The position numbers and the translations under genes were made by a program. A stretch of DNA of 35,151 bases, taken from the NCBI GenBank assembly GCA_010015655.1, contig ML976724.1, forward strand, positions 44,011-79,161, given 5' to 3'. Source of the stretch: Bimuria novae-zelandiae CBS 107.79. Taxonomy: Eukaryota > Ascomycota > Dothideomycetes > Pleosporales > Didymosphaeriaceae. Below the pieces are notes generated by a model that worked only from the letters and a program-made list of their open reading frames with translations, made no database searches and was not told the origin of the DNA. Every line of letters starts with the position of its first letter. Position 1 is the stretch's first letter. Shown here in pieces: positions 1 to 10,099 of this stretch.

Positions 1-2
1 CT

Positions 3-557
3 TCGCATACTACAGACAATTTCACGGCACGGTCCATCCTCTTTTCTGGGATAGAGGTTAAGCCAGAGAATGGCGACCAGAAGGAGGCAGAACTGCAGAT
101 GAGCATCTGGATGGCGGCGAGTTTGCGGAAGAAGATGGAGTTGGTAAGGAAGGCATTCCCTACAACTAGTGTATCGGAAACCGACATTACATCTGATTCA
201 GGAGTTGGCTATAATGCGAATGAGCAGACAATAGAGGATCCTATCGCTCCCCTACCTCCTTCCCCTACAGCCCTCCTTGAACCCGCCCTGACCGTCATCG
301 GCCACGAGCACAAAGTCTACTACGCCTGCATCTCGTCTGCTGTTGAAGATGGGAACATCGCGATCCTGGGCCCAGATGAAAAATTTACAAACTTGTCTAC
401 GCGGTCTGTTCAGGGCATTTTTAAGCTAATCAAATTCTATGCTGGCATATTAGACTATGGGTATGGGGCCGACAGAGAGAGTGAGCATGAAGGCAAAGAA
501 GAGCTCTGGGGAGAGTATATAGGGAGGATTGCTAGGGCAGTTAGCGCAATGGTGTAA
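3..557 (+). CDS. PD-(D/E)XK nuclease-like protein, C-terminal part (5' end outside window)
   Basis: The reading frame is open from base 3 to the TAA at 555-557, so the gene enters from the left edge; the ATG at 99 is internal. The first visible part reads FSGIEVKPENGDQKEAELQM, then a helix with SIWMAASLRKKMEL. The E-V-K followed by a helix rich in small and charged residues resembles the E-x-K half of the nuclease core in a large fungal family annotated as PD-(D/E)XK nuclease-like. The tail, with a GHEHKVYYACI strand, a DGNIAILGP turn and a RSVQGIFKLIKF helix, also matches how that family ends. About 180 codons are visible; the upstream catalytic Asp would lie outside the window. Base composition is normal, unlike the AT-rich DNA to its right. 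Role unknown; family assignment is by eye. Confidence 0.65.
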   Translation, partial: SHTTDNFTARSILFSGIEVKPENGDQKEAELQMSIWMAASLRKKMELVRKAFPTTSVSETDITSDSGVGYNANEQTIEDPIAPLPPSPTALLEPALTVIGHEHKVYYACISSAVEDGNIAILGPDEKFTNLSTRSVQGIFKLIKFYAGILDYGYGADRESEHEGKEELWGEYIGRIARAVSAMV

Positions 558-689
558 CCACAGGATAGACTCGGTAGATGGTAGAAGTAGCGTTAACGAC
601 GAATCGCACAGCGTAGACATAACGATTACAAGAGGCCTTAACCTTTACCGACACAAACCAGATTCGATAGCTTGCTAACGAAGATTGGT

Positions 690-3338
690 GAAAATATATC
701 TTCTGTGGACCAAAGTCGGCTTCACCGGTACATTAATGGCAGACGTCGTGTACATCCAATGCATGCCTCATGAAATGCCCCATCCCATTCAGCTTCTCAG
801 AACAGGAAGGGTGACAGCACTCAAACTTACCCTAATACTAAGAGTCCTTAAAATATACTATAACGTGCTTCTTAAGGACGTCTTTTCGCGGTATATGGCG
901 CATGCGCCGTTTATACGAGAGCTCCTCTTAACCTATACAGAGAAGATATACAGGGTGTAGAAGGATTATTAGGTATAATTAATAAGACTAAGGCTTAGCG
1001 ACTCCTTTGCTTCTAGATGCGGCGGGCTCAACCCTCTCGAATCTAATGTTTAGCCCTATAGGCTTAGTTATAGGCCCACCTGCTCTTAAGGATGACACCA
1101 AATTTTCTTTAGAATCTACCTTTTATTTGCAAGCCTTTGGGCGGGGGGTTTCTTAGAGGCAGCACAGTTAAGCTAGAGTGTAAATATGTTAGACGTAAGC
1201 TAGATTATTCTTAAAAGGCTTAGAGAGCATGTTGGCTATAATAGAACGCTCTTAGAGTTTAAATTCTAGAGTTAGCAGAGTAAGGATCTCGATTGCAGGT
1301 TTCCCACTAAGCTACTCCCCAATCTCAATGGCATTAATCAAGTCGTGGAACGTTTAGATCGCCTCTTTTAGGCGCTTCCTACGTAACTTCTCTGTAGTGC
1401 TACTAATCCTACGGCTAGTCGACTTATAGTCTGCGTAAAGCAAAGTTCCCTAAGCCTAAATAAGTGGCTAGAAGCCTTGTCTATGTAGCTCGCGCTTGTA
1501 ATTATCCCTTTCCTTACAGAGTGCTATAAGCAGCGGGTGGTTGCGCACCTTCTCTTGTTACTCGTTGTCTAGTTTAACTAGCGCACGCTGATCTTATAAT
1601 AAGCCTATTTTAGTAATAGACTAAACTAGGTCCTCTTAAGAAGGTGTACTAAAATAGATTAATTAGAAGTCGCGTGCGATGTGCGTCAGCGTATAATATT
1701 TTTTATAGGTTTCGCTACTATAACCTATAGTCTAGTTTTAGTTTATAGTAGGAAGAGCCTCTGGCAACGTCTATTAGCTTTAGCATAAAGAACTAAGTTA
1801 TTTATAAGGGTCGCCTACTATTAATATTATCCCTAGAAGCTTGTTATAGCTAGTAAAGCTTAACGTTTTCTTTGAATCCTGCAACTCACTCTAGTCAGAC
1901 GAAAATTTCCCGATATTTCCAGTAAGGGAACGCCGATGGTAGAAGGGCACGGCCACCCTCTACCGTGCTTTAAATGTTGTAAAAGAAAGGCTTGTCCAGC
2001 TTGTCCTTCTTTTATCTAATACGGAGAACCTTGCGTTCTGCTGGTATCTTAAGATTAAAGATTTGCTGAATAGTGGAAAAACTGTTGTGGAATGCATTCT
2101 GCCTGAAGCTAATGGCTAGTAAATACGACACTATACAGTACGCAGGCAACCCCTTAAGGTGAAATATAAACTTCTTTCTAAAGGGTAAATAACAAGTTAA
2201 CAAGGTACGATAATTTTTATAGTGTAACCTATAGTGTTCTGTCTCTCTCCTTATTCTTAACGTGCACTAGGTTTATGTTTGCTATAAGAACGCTTTGTCT
2301 AGGATCTGTGAGACTAGGGACCTTTATAAGTAACATATCTCTAAAGCAGAGCGCTTTGTTACTTCCTTTGTTACTTGCACTCTTAACAAGCGCTCCTAGT
2401 TATGTAGCAGTAGCTGCACTTAAGAGGAGAAGGGCCAAAATCTGCACGCGAATGAAGCTGTGCAATGGCTTTTTGTTGTCTACCTAAAGAGCATACAGGA
2501 TGGCAAAGAGGTCCTAGACATATATGGCCAGCTTGTTCTTTTTTAACCTATCTAGTTAAAGCTCTGGTAACCACTGCGTTAGGTTAGGGATTAATCACTA
2601 ATTAGGAGACTGTAGGGCCTAACGAACTCTGCGGATATCTTTAAGGACCTTGTTAGCTATTGCATAGCCTACAACTTAATTATAATATATACTAATCTGT
2701 TTCTAATAAGCTTTAATTGCACTTTTTTTCTTAATTTGGGAATACTCTGTTCGCTATTCTAGATATGTCTTAAATACGGCTGGGTTGTATTTGCGTAGCT
2801 GGTCCTCTGGAGATAGCCCCGTCACTTTCTGGACTATAAGGCAGTATCTAAGCATTGTTAGTCTAAGTTATATAAATAACCTTTATGATGCTTGCCTTTT
2901 CCAGAATTAGCTTTCTGTCTTTTACAATTTCGTTGTTTTATTAGAGTGTCTTGGTTTCGCCGGACCTTGCTTCTAATGGTAAGCTATTCTCTCTAGTATC
3001 GCAGCCGCTTCAGAAGCTAGTGAATCCCGCTCTCTGTCCTGTTCTATATCTAAGCCAATGCTGCTATCTCTGTAACTATTAGTTTCTGCGTCCGCTGGTG
3101 ATCCAGCATCCGTGTCTAAGGTTAAGTGTGTAACTAGTTCAAGATCTTCCTTGTAGACGAAGCTGGAACCACAGTCTGACGAGGGTGTTGCGGGGGGTAA
3201 CGGGTTTTTATAGATTGGCACGGCAATTAAGGTAGGAGGATTATTGCGGCATTGTCTCTTTATTCTACTTGTAGCGATAGTAGAGACCGCTGCAGGCACG
3301 GCGCGGGAGGTGCCAAGTCTGCGGCTGCGTCGAGCCAT
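690..3338 (-). pseudogene. RIP-degraded DUF3435 tyrosine recombinase (Starship captain-like family)
   Basis: Seen on the minus strand. An intact 121-codon N-terminus runs 3338-2973 (begins MARRSRRLGTSRAVPA), followed by a stop-riddled but alignable protein. Landmarks in order: SPEDQLRKYNPAVFKTYLE (about 2830-2770); AIYV-stop-DLFAILYAL (2519-2487), the family's VEDLYAILHTLW block; an ALLLLSAATAT segment followed by stop-L-GAL, where RPGAL is expected (first catalytic Arg); IVSYLLAISFRQNAFHNSF (about 2140-2085); SAFPYWKYREIFV and VAGFKENVKLY followed by remains of QLRRASG (about 1935-1845); then remains of the Y-x-K-Y-Y and HIARDF block (about 1700-1660). The C-terminus carries zinc-finger remains, CCHPSC (819-802) and MRHALDVH (771-748). 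Total length, about 880 codons, suits this family. Stops are TAA/TAG where CAA, CAG, CGA or TGG is expected, as RIP predicts. Whether it ever drove a Starship is inference. Confidence 0.8.
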
Positions 3339-3780
3339 CGTCGCCGCGTCGCGAGCAGGTCGGCGATGTCAAGGAAGGCGGCTGGATGCGCGAGGTATGC
3401 GTTGCAATGGTTGCAATGATTGGATCTGTAGAGGAGAAGGCCTGGTAGGGGGTTGATTTATAGGGTTGTTCTGACCGAGGCCTGCGGAGCAGAAAGTGGA
3501 GGGTTATTGTGTCTAACGTTAGTCCAGCGGCGTTGTTCGCGGCGGCGCTTGCCCTCGAGCACGGTGATGAGGGGAAGCAAGCCTGGCAAGGCGTGGGTAA
3601 CTGACGCGCTGCGCGCCAACGATCCCTGTCCAGGCACCGTTCGAGCGACCAGGGTTATTGTTAAAGCAGCGAGCCTTTGGGGGCCAAGCGAGGTGGAAAC
3701 GCCGCCAAAAGCGGCGGCAAACCACCTCCGAAAATGGACGCTTTTCCACGACCACTTGAATATAAGTAGGTATATTAAAA
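3339..3780. other. GC-rich non-RIPed leader/upstream island
   Basis: This stretch is GC-rich and retains many CpG and CpA steps, in sharp contrast to the AT-rich sequence on both sides. It lies directly upstream of the DUF3435 start codon on the minus strand, so it is the expected place for that gene's promoter, 5' UTR and element edge. It contains a near-palindrome at 3691-3727 and a small direct repeat of GTTGCAAT at about 3400-3418. Short open frames here on both strands are not convincing as genes. Confidence 0.55.
3691..3727. repeat. imperfect palindrome / potential hairpin
   Basis: The 37-bp segment begins AGGTGG and ends CCACCT. Inner arms CGCCGC and GCGGCG are separated by a short AAAA loop, with a mismatched AAA/AAA bulge between outer and inner arms. 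It sits about 355 bp upstream of the DUF3435 start. It could be a recombinase-binding or terminal structure, or a chance GC-rich palindrome. Confidence 0.5.
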
Positions 3781-6700
3781 TTTAAGAGACTAATAAACTT
3801 AGGGTCCTTACTAAGTCTATTTATAATTATTATAATATTCATGCAGCTATCGCTCTTAGGTAGAGTAATAATAAAGTTTACTATAATATCCTTCTATTCT
3901 TGTTTAAGTAGTAGTAAAGGCTTTAGCAGGCCCTATTTTACTTCTCTTTATAGTTTAGTTCTTCTATAAATATTATAGTTCTTAATATACTGCCTTACTT
4001 AGTTAGATATCCCTTTGAAGAAGTAGTCTTAAGTAAGAATTTTATAAGTATTTTTTTATTTTAAGTATCTTAAAGCTAGGAAACTATGCGCGACCGCTAT
4101 TAGCTTTATTTATAAAAGTTTTAATTTTAGTATTTATTATCTTAACTTATAGCGTAGGTACCCTTAGTTATCTATACTATATTCTAAGATACTAATAAAT
4201 AACTTCTACCTAGGTTCGAACTTCCTAAGCCTGTTCTTAACATAGACCTTTATCTTACTATACGCACTATCTTTATCGCGTTTTACCTCTTACTATATAG
4301 TGTTAAAGTCTAGTTTACGTTACTTAGCAGGGCTATTGCCTCCTTAAAGGGTTAATATAGGTAGTTTAGGGCGTATTAAATAAGTAAGCACTAGGTTCTT
4401 GTTTACTTTAGTATAGTTAGGTTCCTCTATAGTAGTAGGTGTTTAGGGGACGAAAGACTTTAAGCTATTTTTTTTAGTAGATTTCTAAAGAAGCGTAAAG
4501 TATTTTAACTTTAATTTATTATTTTTACTATTCTTTAGTAGGTCTTAGTCCCTCTAGAAGAAGACATTCGCCCTAGAGTTTATTAACCCTAGTCTATATA
4601 TAAACGTTATATCAATACGACTAAGTATATCTACCTACTAAACGTATTATTTGTCTAATTTTTATTTAGTAGCGAAATACGTAAGGTTCTTATAATTAGT
4701 GTAGACCGTAAGGTGCTTTACTACTTAATATATATAGTCTTATTTATCTACGTATTTAATAAATGTAAGCATTTCTTTATTATAAATAGCGTAGTTATAT
4801 TCTACTAGGCTATTTTTTGCTAAGAAGTAAGCTATTAGGCGTAGAATCTTATTATTATTATACTAGAAGAAGCATCCCTTAGTTAACTAGCTAAAGGCGT
4901 CTACTTCTAGTACTAATTTTTATTTAGGGTTAAAGTAGGCTAGCGCAGGGTCCGTATAGAACGCTATCTTTAAGAAGTTAAATACATACTACTACTTTTA
5001 TCCCTAGATAAATTCTGCTCCTTTACTAGTAAGCTTTATAAGGGGGCTTACTATACTAAAGAAGTTTTATATAAATTTTTAATAAAAATTTGCGAAGCCT
5101 ATAAAGCTCTAAACTCCCTTTACTAAAGTTAGTAGCTTCTATTTTTAAATTATTTAGATTTTATTTAGGTTTATGCTTACGCCCTTATTAACTTTTATAA
5201 TAAATTTAAGGTACTTAGTCTTTTAACGTAGAACTTAGATTTCTTAATATCTAAGTGTAGTCCTGCGGCCCTTAACTTTTAAATTATAGTACGTACTTTC
5301 TCTTCGTGGTCTTTTTAGCTACTACTAGAGAAGATAAGAACGTTATCTATATACGCTAAGTAGTAGTTATTAAGGTATTTCCTTAGCACCTAATTAATAT
5401 ACCGCTAAAACGTACTTAGCGCGTTAGCTAGGCTAAAAGGAACTACTAGCTACTTATAAAGACTAAATTAGGTTCTAAACGCTATCTTTTATTCCTCGCC
5501 TTTTACTATCTAAAGCTTATAAAAGGCTTAAATTACGTTAAGTTTACTAAACTATTTAGCCTTTACAGGGAGCTATAGGGTCTTACTAATTAATAATAAA
5601 GGATACTAGTCCTTCTTTAAGATAGCGTTTAGAGCTTAATAATTAACGTAAAAGTATAGTTCTCTACTAGATTTCTTAGTAAATAATACTAAGGTAGCGG
5701 TGCTAGACTTACTTACTTAAATAAAGCTTTTATCTAAGTATTTAATAAGCTTTTTTTAAAGGACAAGCAACTCTTCGCGAGATATATTAAATAGAAGGCT
5801 ATAAGGGATCTCTACGGTTTTGCTATCTTTTTCTACGAGAGGGATAAAAAGATTTACTCTAGGTCTATAGTATAGGGGGAGCTTGTTAGCTTGTTCCTTA
5901 TAGAAGATACGCTATAAGTCCTTAAAAGCTTTAGGTAGTAACTTTTGTGGGTTTACCTTTAGCTTACGGGTTAACGCCTTTTATATATCCTTTATTAATA
6001 TAGAAAACACTTTAGCCCTGTTTCCTAGGCGTTAATTACGCTAATTTAAGACTATAAAGGCTATAGCTAATACCCCTTAAGGCTTTATTAATAGTTTCTT
6101 GCCTTTTTAGTTATAGATGCGGGTGCCTAAACTCCTAATCTAAATTAATTTTTTTACTAGGGCTAGTTTAACCCTATTCTTCTTTATTTAGGTTAGGCTA
6201 AGAATTAGATCGTACGACCTATTATTAGGTAAGACGTATAGTTATATTAATTTTATATAGCTATTAATATTTACTTTTAGTTAGACTACTTTACGTACGA
6301 AGAGTCGCATGCCTCTAATACTAATAACCTTTTATAAATAGGGTAGGTTCTTGCGCTGTAGGTGGGCTTTTATTATAAGTTTTTTTAATATAAATTTAAA
6401 GGTTAAATAACTTAAATTAATTATCGTTAATGTAAACACAATGTTATTAATAAGCGAGTATACTATTACTAGTATTAAGTCTAGCTATAGCCTTTAAAAG
6501 TTATTAAAACTTATTTTCTACTCTTTTCTTACTTTTACTTTTTAGCGGCGACTGTTGCTAGAAGGACCTAGTTTTCTAAATTAGTCGAGGCTATATTAAA
6601 CTCTTTATTAAAAGATCTTTTAGTAGCGGGTGTAACGGCGCGAACTTATACTAGCTTTATTATAGGTAAAAGTTTATACTATTTTACGCGATGTCCTGTA

Positions 6701-8205
6701 TCTCTATAATAAAAATAGGAGCTATTCTTTTTATAGGTTTCTATTACCTTGCGCGACACCTACGTGGCTTGTTTCTAGGTGTTACTAGACTTATGTCCTG
6801 TAGCTCTATCTATTGCTTAGTGTCTTCTATCTTAGCTTAGTTAGCCGGACATCCTTTTAGGGTTAGCTTAGGTAGGTTCCTAATCTATTTCGTCTAGCGC
6901 CCTATTCTTAGCAGAAAACTTTAGTAGCTATAATATATTTTAGAAGAAGTTTTTTTAATCTTATTAACTTTTTTTAGACCCCTTATAGGTCCTAATTATT
7001 ATCTATATTTACTATAACTATTTAGTCCCGTAAGTCCTCGCGGAGGCTCTAAAGATATAAATTTTTTAAAATCTCTTAACTATGCTCCTTAGCTTCTATA
7101 GCATAGTTATTAAAGTTAAAATTAAAGTTACAAAGCTTCTGGTTCCCTTATTATATTATAAGTAAGTAGTTACGCGCGATTTCTTCCGCTAGGTAGTTAT
7201 AAAAGTTATAGTCTAGTAGCTCCTAAAGGTTAGCTTTAGTGCACCCTAGGTAGTAGTCTAGGTATATAATTCCTACTATTACTACACGTCCTATTAATTA
7301 ACTAATAATATATTTAAGTATATTTCTAAAGCAGTCCCTATCTTCTAGGAGCTTATATTATATTACTATCTTAAAGTAGTAGTAATCCTATTATTTACTA
7401 TTAAAGTAGGCTAAGTTAGGGATTTTAGGGCGGCGGCTTCTTCCTTAGTTTAAGATAAGCTTTACTATTAATCTCTCTAGTAGCTCTATCTATTAGTCTA
7501 CTTTTAATAGCTAATTTATACCTCCCGTCTCTTAAGAGTATTATTATATTATTAGGGGTTTTTAGCGCTTCTTTACTATTTCTTTAGTTAATCCTCTTAC
7601 TCTTTATAGCAGAGTCTAAAGGGTGTTTTAGAGGTTAATAAGTGCTTTAACCTTACTTAGGAATTACTATATTTTATTCTCGTTATCTCCTAATGCCTAA
7701 AGCTTAGTTATAAATAAGGAGGCTATTCTTTTATTTCCCTAGCTATTACTTTTTTATAAGCTAATAGCTCGCTACGCATAATTATTCGCGCTAAAACGTA
7801 GACCTTTAGTAAAAGGTCTTATTCTTATTTCTATAACTTCTTTATTTAGTAAAGATAGTCTTGCTAACGTTAAGTGTTTATTAGGACTCCTTCTTAATTA
7901 CTTGCTAAGAAGGATTCTATTTCCTTATAGGTCTAGGCGTTGCCTTTATAGTATTTATTTACGTAAGTCCTTTAACTTCGTATGCTACTTTGTAGCTTTA
8001 GTCTATAATTATATTTAAAATTTACTTATCCCGCGATAAGTAATTAAATTTAATATAAGGGGCTAGGTGCTTAAGGAGCTAAAGGTGCTAAAATAATACT
8101 TATAAATTTAATAGAGAGTCTAAAGTTAAGCTTTAGGCGTTAAACTTATATATCTAGGGTTCGCATAACCGAGGGTTAAGGATCCGAGGCAATAACTGGG
8201 CGTAG
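3780..8205 (-). mobile_element. RIP-degraded Ty3/Gypsy LTR retrotransposon relic (3' truncated)
   Basis: Read on the minus strand. A zinc-knuckle remnant (YYRDTGHRVK) lies at about 6720-6680. The reverse transcriptase active site reads YIDNVLIFSSS around 5353-5320, where a Y-x-D-D motif is expected; the second Asp is now Asn. The RNase H start reads ALAYFNP, then KLVLEVDAF, at about 4955-4890, matching the family's A-Y-F-D-P and ETDAS pattern. Less than 0.8 kb remains after RNase H, too little for integrase plus an LTR, so the 3' end is probably missing. The 5' edge is likely near 8205, where a less mutated stretch (about 8160-8205) reads TGTAATAGGCTACGCCCAG on the minus strand, compatible with a TG-initial LTR start. 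No matching 3' LTR was found. Nothing here can encode a functional protein. Confidence 0.8.
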
Positions 8206-8320
8206 CCTATTACAACTACTACTATACTATATAAAAAATTATGTTTAGTAGTGTAAGGCTACTAAGATAATAATAAAGTAATAATCCTTACTTAGTCGCT
8301 AACTATCTAACAAGCTAGCT
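8206..8320. other. AT-rich spacer between Gypsy and Copia relics
   Basis: This short AT-rich junction between oppositely oriented relics carries no recognisable domain. It should hold the 5' breakpoint of Copia element A. Confidence 0.35.
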
Positions 8321-8329
8321 AACGAGCTA

Positions 8330-9587
8330 TTCTATCAATTACTCTGTTAGTTATACGCCGTGGAATCTCGCTTTAGCTATAAAATATTACTTAGGCCTAT
8401 ATTTAGTCGTGTATAAAGCTTAATTAAGTTATTATCGCCTACTTGCCTAAGGAAATTGCCTATAAGTACCCGCCTAACATGGTTATAAGAGTCGAGAAGC
8501 CTCCATACGGCCTAGCTAAGGCTAGTACCTATTAGTAGGCAATATATAGTAATTATTATAAGAAGAAACTTTATATAAAGACTTTAATATTTAACCCGTG
8601 CCTACTTTTCTTTACTACTTAAGGTACCTTTAGTATTATAAGTATATAAACTAATAACACCCTTATCCTTGCGGATAAACGTTTCTCTAAACTAAAGAAG
8701 AAAGAGTTAATATTTATAGTAAAACTAAAAGAAAAACTAATACCTACTACTTTATTAATTTTTAATAGCTACGTTTTATTAATTAATAATAATAGCAATC
8801 TCGCACTATAATAAAAGGACTAAAATAATAAGATCTAACTTATTAGTGCAAGCTTAACTAGCTATCTATAAAAGTATATTAAGTAGAGGGCTTAAGGCGC
8901 CTATATAGTAAGTATCTACTAGCTAGAGGTAGCTTTTAACTTGTCTATTGCTACACAAACCTAAGAGCCTACTAAAGATAACGTTAACGCGCTAAATAAG
9001 CGCTTATAATAATAATTAAATAACTTTAACTATAGCCTTACCTATAGGGCACTTAACTTAGCTAAGACTAAGATTTTTATATTTATTAATAGCTCCTTTA
9101 TAAATAATAAAGATTTAAGTACTTAAATTAGCTATATAATTATAGTCGCTATAGAAGATACTAATAATACTAAGTTTATAATTTATAGTAACCTTATCTA
9201 CTAAAGCTCTATAAAAAGTAAACGCGTGACCTAGAGCGTACTTACATTAGAAATCTACGTAATAGTAGGAGGCGTCAACCTCGCCTACTCTATTACTATA
9301 ATACTTATAATAATTATAAAGTAGCTTAGCTTGCTATCTCTCCCCCTAATAGTTTATATAGACTTATACTCGCTATACGAGTACATCGTTAAGCTAGGAT
9401 TAACTAAGGAGAAGTAACTAATAATTAATATTATAGCTTTTTGCTAATTATATAAGAGAAGGGAATTATTTAAGGTTTAATAAGTAAATAGTTAAGATAA
9501 TCCTACTAACGCTATAATAAAGGCGTTACTAAATAAAGCTCTTAAGATACTTATTAATACTAACTTATTACGCGTATAAGTTAAAGG
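8330..9587 (+). pseudogene. Copia element A: RT/RNase H part of Pol, RIP-degraded
   Basis: Read on the plus strand with internal stops. At about 8370-8420 the frame gives NIT-stop-AYI, where DITQAY of Copia reverse transcriptase is expected, followed by AYLPKEIAYKYPPNMVIRVE and PPYGLA. The RNase H part gives IFINSSFINNKDLS (about 9070-9120), where an A-D-x-S-F-A motif is expected, then KRVT-stop-SVLTLEIYA (about 9220-9260), IDLYSLYEYIVKLG and NPTNAIIKAL near the Pol C-terminus. The 5' two-thirds (Gag, protease, integrase) are absent. The frame is broken at 9587 by insertion of Copia element B, and its last codons appear to resume at 15225. Confidence 0.75.
9583..9587. repeat. target-site duplication, left copy (AAAGG)
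   Basis: AAAGG directly precedes the TG of the left LTR. The same five bases follow the CA of the right LTR. Five bp is the usual duplication length for Copia integrase. Confidence 0.9.
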
Positions 9588-9968
9588 TGTCCGATTACAT
9601 GGCCCTTTGCATCTGCAAGGAGGCTGGCGCACCTACGCCCGTACATTCCGCCTATGCTGAGGGGGTGTGTCCGACCACATGGTCCTTTGCATATGCAAGG
9701 AGGCTGGCGCACTTACGCCCTTACATTCCGCCCTTATATTCCGCCCTCGCATTCCGCCCTCGCTTAACGCGCAAGGAATAACGCAAGGAATAAAGTAAGG
9801 ATAAAGCAAGAGATAAAGTAAGGGATATCTAGGCAGGCAACCTAAAGATAAAAGGCAGAGTCCTAGACCTCTTAGACATAGAGAATTTAGCACACACAAT
9901 TTATACCTTAATTTATCTTAATTAATTATTATCTTTTTATCTTATTAGATTACCCTTCTAATCTAACA
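9588..9968 (+). repeat. 5' LTR of Copia element B
   Basis: The LTR is 381 bp, from TGTCCGATTACATGG to CTAATCTAACA. It contains an internal near-duplicate of its own first ~70 bp, starting at about 9666 and preceded by GCTGAGGGGG. It also holds repeated ATTCCGCCC units. Compared with the right LTR, its 3' part differs almost only by C-to-T and G-to-A changes. Confidence 0.92.
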
Positions 9969-10099
9969 ATTAAGAGTCTCACTGCCTTAACTAAACCTTA
10001 AGAAAGGACAATGTCGCTGTTAATACTTCGCGACTTAACAATCGTGTTAACTAATTACACTAACTACACACCATAGCTGCTACAACTGAAAGCACGATG

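Noticed and set aside
685..960. Plus-strand 91-codon open frame with a non-ATG start
   Set aside because: It lies over the C-terminal zinc-finger coding part of the minus-strand DUF3435 relic and has no family signal of its own.
3651..3790. Possible hAT terminal repeat (CAGGGTTATTG)
   Set aside because: No inverted partner or 8-bp target duplication could be found in the window.
3244..3842. Several short open frames on both strands in the GC-rich island
   Set aside because: GC-rich sequence has few stops by chance; the peptides are Arg/Ala/Gly-rich without motifs. Only the minus-strand frame 3338-2973 is supported, by its position before the recombinase.
9730..9840. Tandem short motifs (ATTCCGCCC, CAAGGAATAA) considered as a CRISPR-like array
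   Set aside because: Units are irregular and lie within an LTR of a eukaryotic retrotransposon; no spacer structure.
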